This document shows, piece after piece, positions 63,027 to 64,000 of a stretch of DNA of 64,000 bases. Each line of letters opens with the position of its first letter. Position 1 is the stretch's first letter. The stretch is from Myroides odoratimimus (lineage in GTDB: Bacteria; Bacteroidota; Bacteroidia; Flavobacteriales; Flavobacteriaceae), in NCBI RefSeq assembly GCF_001485415.1, contig NZ_BCMQ01000003.1, forward strand, positions 62,001 to 126,000, in the 5' to 3' direction. The notes below the pieces were generated by a model. The model was not told the DNA's origin. It did not search any database and was given only the letters and a program-made list of their open reading frames with translations. Made by a program: the position numbers and the translations under genes.

Positions 63027-64000
63027 ATGAAAACACAAAAGCAAAAGAGGAGTAAGAAAGAATGGAGGTATAGAGTAGCTTTAACGCTCTTAGTAGCGTT
63101 GTTTTTTATTTTTTCGTTGTACATTATTAGTACTGCAGATCAGTATCAGATAGTTTCTTTTGAGAGTGGATATACCTTTACGGCAGATGTGATTTGGTTT
63201 ATAGCTATCAGTTGGATTGTGACTACCCTAGGTATTTATCTGTCAGACCGATTGCCGATAAAGACGTATTCTATAAAAGAAGTAATTCGGTTTGGAGTAT
63301 TGCATGTGATTATTTGTGTTGTAGTCTTCTTATTTTTAGTTATTGTGACAGATTACTATTTAATAGATCAAGATCATACAGCACGAGAAGACTGGTTAGG
63401 CGCTAGACAGATGTTTTTTATAGGCTTATGCCTTACTGTCTTTGTTATTGTTGTACACAATGGAAGAAAGCTAGTAAAGATGTGGAAAGAGTCTGTTTAT
63501 GAAAATGCACAGATGAAAGAAATAGTATTACAGAGCCAACTAGCATCTTTAAAAGCTCAATTAGACCCACACTTTATGTTTAATAATTACAGTGTACTAA
63601 GAAGCCTAATCCAAGAAGATAAAGAGAAAGCAAGTGAATTCTTAGAGCGATTGTCTGATGTGCAACGCTATCTATTGGTAAACCTAGAGCATGACTTAGT
63701 CAGTCTAGCCAAGGAGATACAGTTCTTGATTGATTATTTATACTTGATTAAGATTCGCTTTGGCGAAAGTATACAAGTAGAGATCAATGTCAGACCAGAG
63801 CTGTTAGGAATGAAGATTCCACCCATGACTTTACAATTGTTATTAGAAAACGCAATAAAACACAATAAAGCAACCAAAAAAAGTCCCCTCTTTGTGAATA
63901 TTTATGGGGAAGAAGAATATTTAATTATTGAGAATAACCTCCAATTATTGAACACTCTTCCTCATTCTTCTAAGTTAGGACTGACGAATATAAAGAAGAG
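63027..64000 (+). CDS. LytS-type sensor histidine kinase, truncated by the window end
   Basis: An open frame of 324 codons runs to the end of the window. It has four predicted membrane helices (about residues 18-36, 55-75, 88-112 and 130-148), then the His_kinase H-box LDPHFMFN (about residues 183-190) and the N-box ENAIKH (about 273-278). It resembles the kinase of many LytS/LytTR pairs. The glycine-rich G-box begins at the very end (LGLTNI). A LytTR regulator probably follows beyond the window. The ATG follows an AT-rich segment. Confidence 0.85.
   Translation, partial: MKTQKQKRSKKEWRYRVALTLLVALFFIFSLYIISTADQYQIVSFESGYTFTADVIWFIAISWIVTTLGIYLSDRLPIKTYSIKEVIRFGVLHVIICVVVFLFLVIVTDYYLIDQDHTAREDWLGARQMFFIGLCLTVFVIVVHNGRKLVKMWKESVYENAQMKEIVLQSQLASLKAQLDPHFMFNNYSVLRSLIQEDKEKASEFLERLSDVQRYLLVNLEHDLVSLAKEIQFLIDYLYLIKIRFGESIQVEINVRPELLGMKIPPMTLQLLLENAIKHNKATKKSPLFVNIYGEEEYLIIENNLQLLNTLPHSSKLGLTNIKK

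Noticed and set aside
63194..63406. Short plus-strand frame near the window end
   Set aside because: It lies in another frame of the truncated LytS-type kinase, whose motifs identify the real reading frame.

Overview
The window looks like a chromosomal segment of a low-GC member of the Bacteroidota, family Flavobacteriaceae, and it reads most like Myroides. The genus is my inference. The family call rests on AT-rich DNA, gliding-type genes gldF and gldG, TANNTTTG promoter elements with few Shine-Dalgarno sites, a CAL67264-type small membrane protein beside holA, a SusC-like CarboxypepD_reg/plug/barrel receptor, DUF3810, and LysM proteins fused to a receptor-like domain. Most genes are ordinary housekeeping: nucleoside phosphorylase, SUI1 factor, PhoH, SAM hydrolase, DnaN, aconitase, HolA, EttA, GltS, GuaA, NDH-2, Nudix. 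No rRNA, tRNA, CRISPR array, integrase or complete insertion sequence was seen.

Layout. 1-5 kb: minus-strand SUI1/phosphorylase pair, 2OG-Fe oxygenase, plus-strand YbaK and a lipoprotein. 5-11 kb: phoH, SAM hydrolase, monooxygenase, gldF-gldG, dnaN. 11-18 kb: small hypotheticals, a LytS/LytTR two-component pair, a CPA2 antiporter and a large unknown. 18-21 kb: minus-strand operon of phosphoesterase, unknown and half-size DMT transporter. 21-28 kb: acnA, OmpA-like lipoprotein, glycosyltransferase, an orphan HsdR_N-type protein divergent from holA. 28.2-29.5 kb: a long non-coding stretch rich in inverted repeats.

29.5-43.6 kb is a defence island, all on the plus strand: an unrecognised pair (309-aa cytosolic protein translationally coupled to a 145-aa four-helix membrane protein), then hsdM, a RhuM-family gene, hsdS, GxxExxY, an OGG-like helix-hairpin-helix protein, hsdR, mcrB and mcrC. 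A cluster of strong hairpins lies just upstream of the pair. The pair is the best candidate here for an undescribed system, probably abortive-infection-like, but nothing in the sequence proves function. The mcrC 3' end runs into a 69-bp tandem repeat whose first unit encodes the last 18 or so residues.

44-64 kb: DUF1275 protein, EttA, MBL hydrolase, GltS, GuaA, LysM/receptor-like protein, NDH-2, DUF3810, ferredoxin, Nudix, TonB-dependent receptor, a frameshifted GNAT gene and, cut by the window end, a second LytS-type kinase.

Several dispersed repeat families occupy the intergenic gaps: a 156-bp element with 14-bp terminal inverted repeats (two copies 41 kb apart), a 72-bp element (three copies), 50-bp, 52-bp and 69-bp repeats, and small hairpin modules shared between loci.
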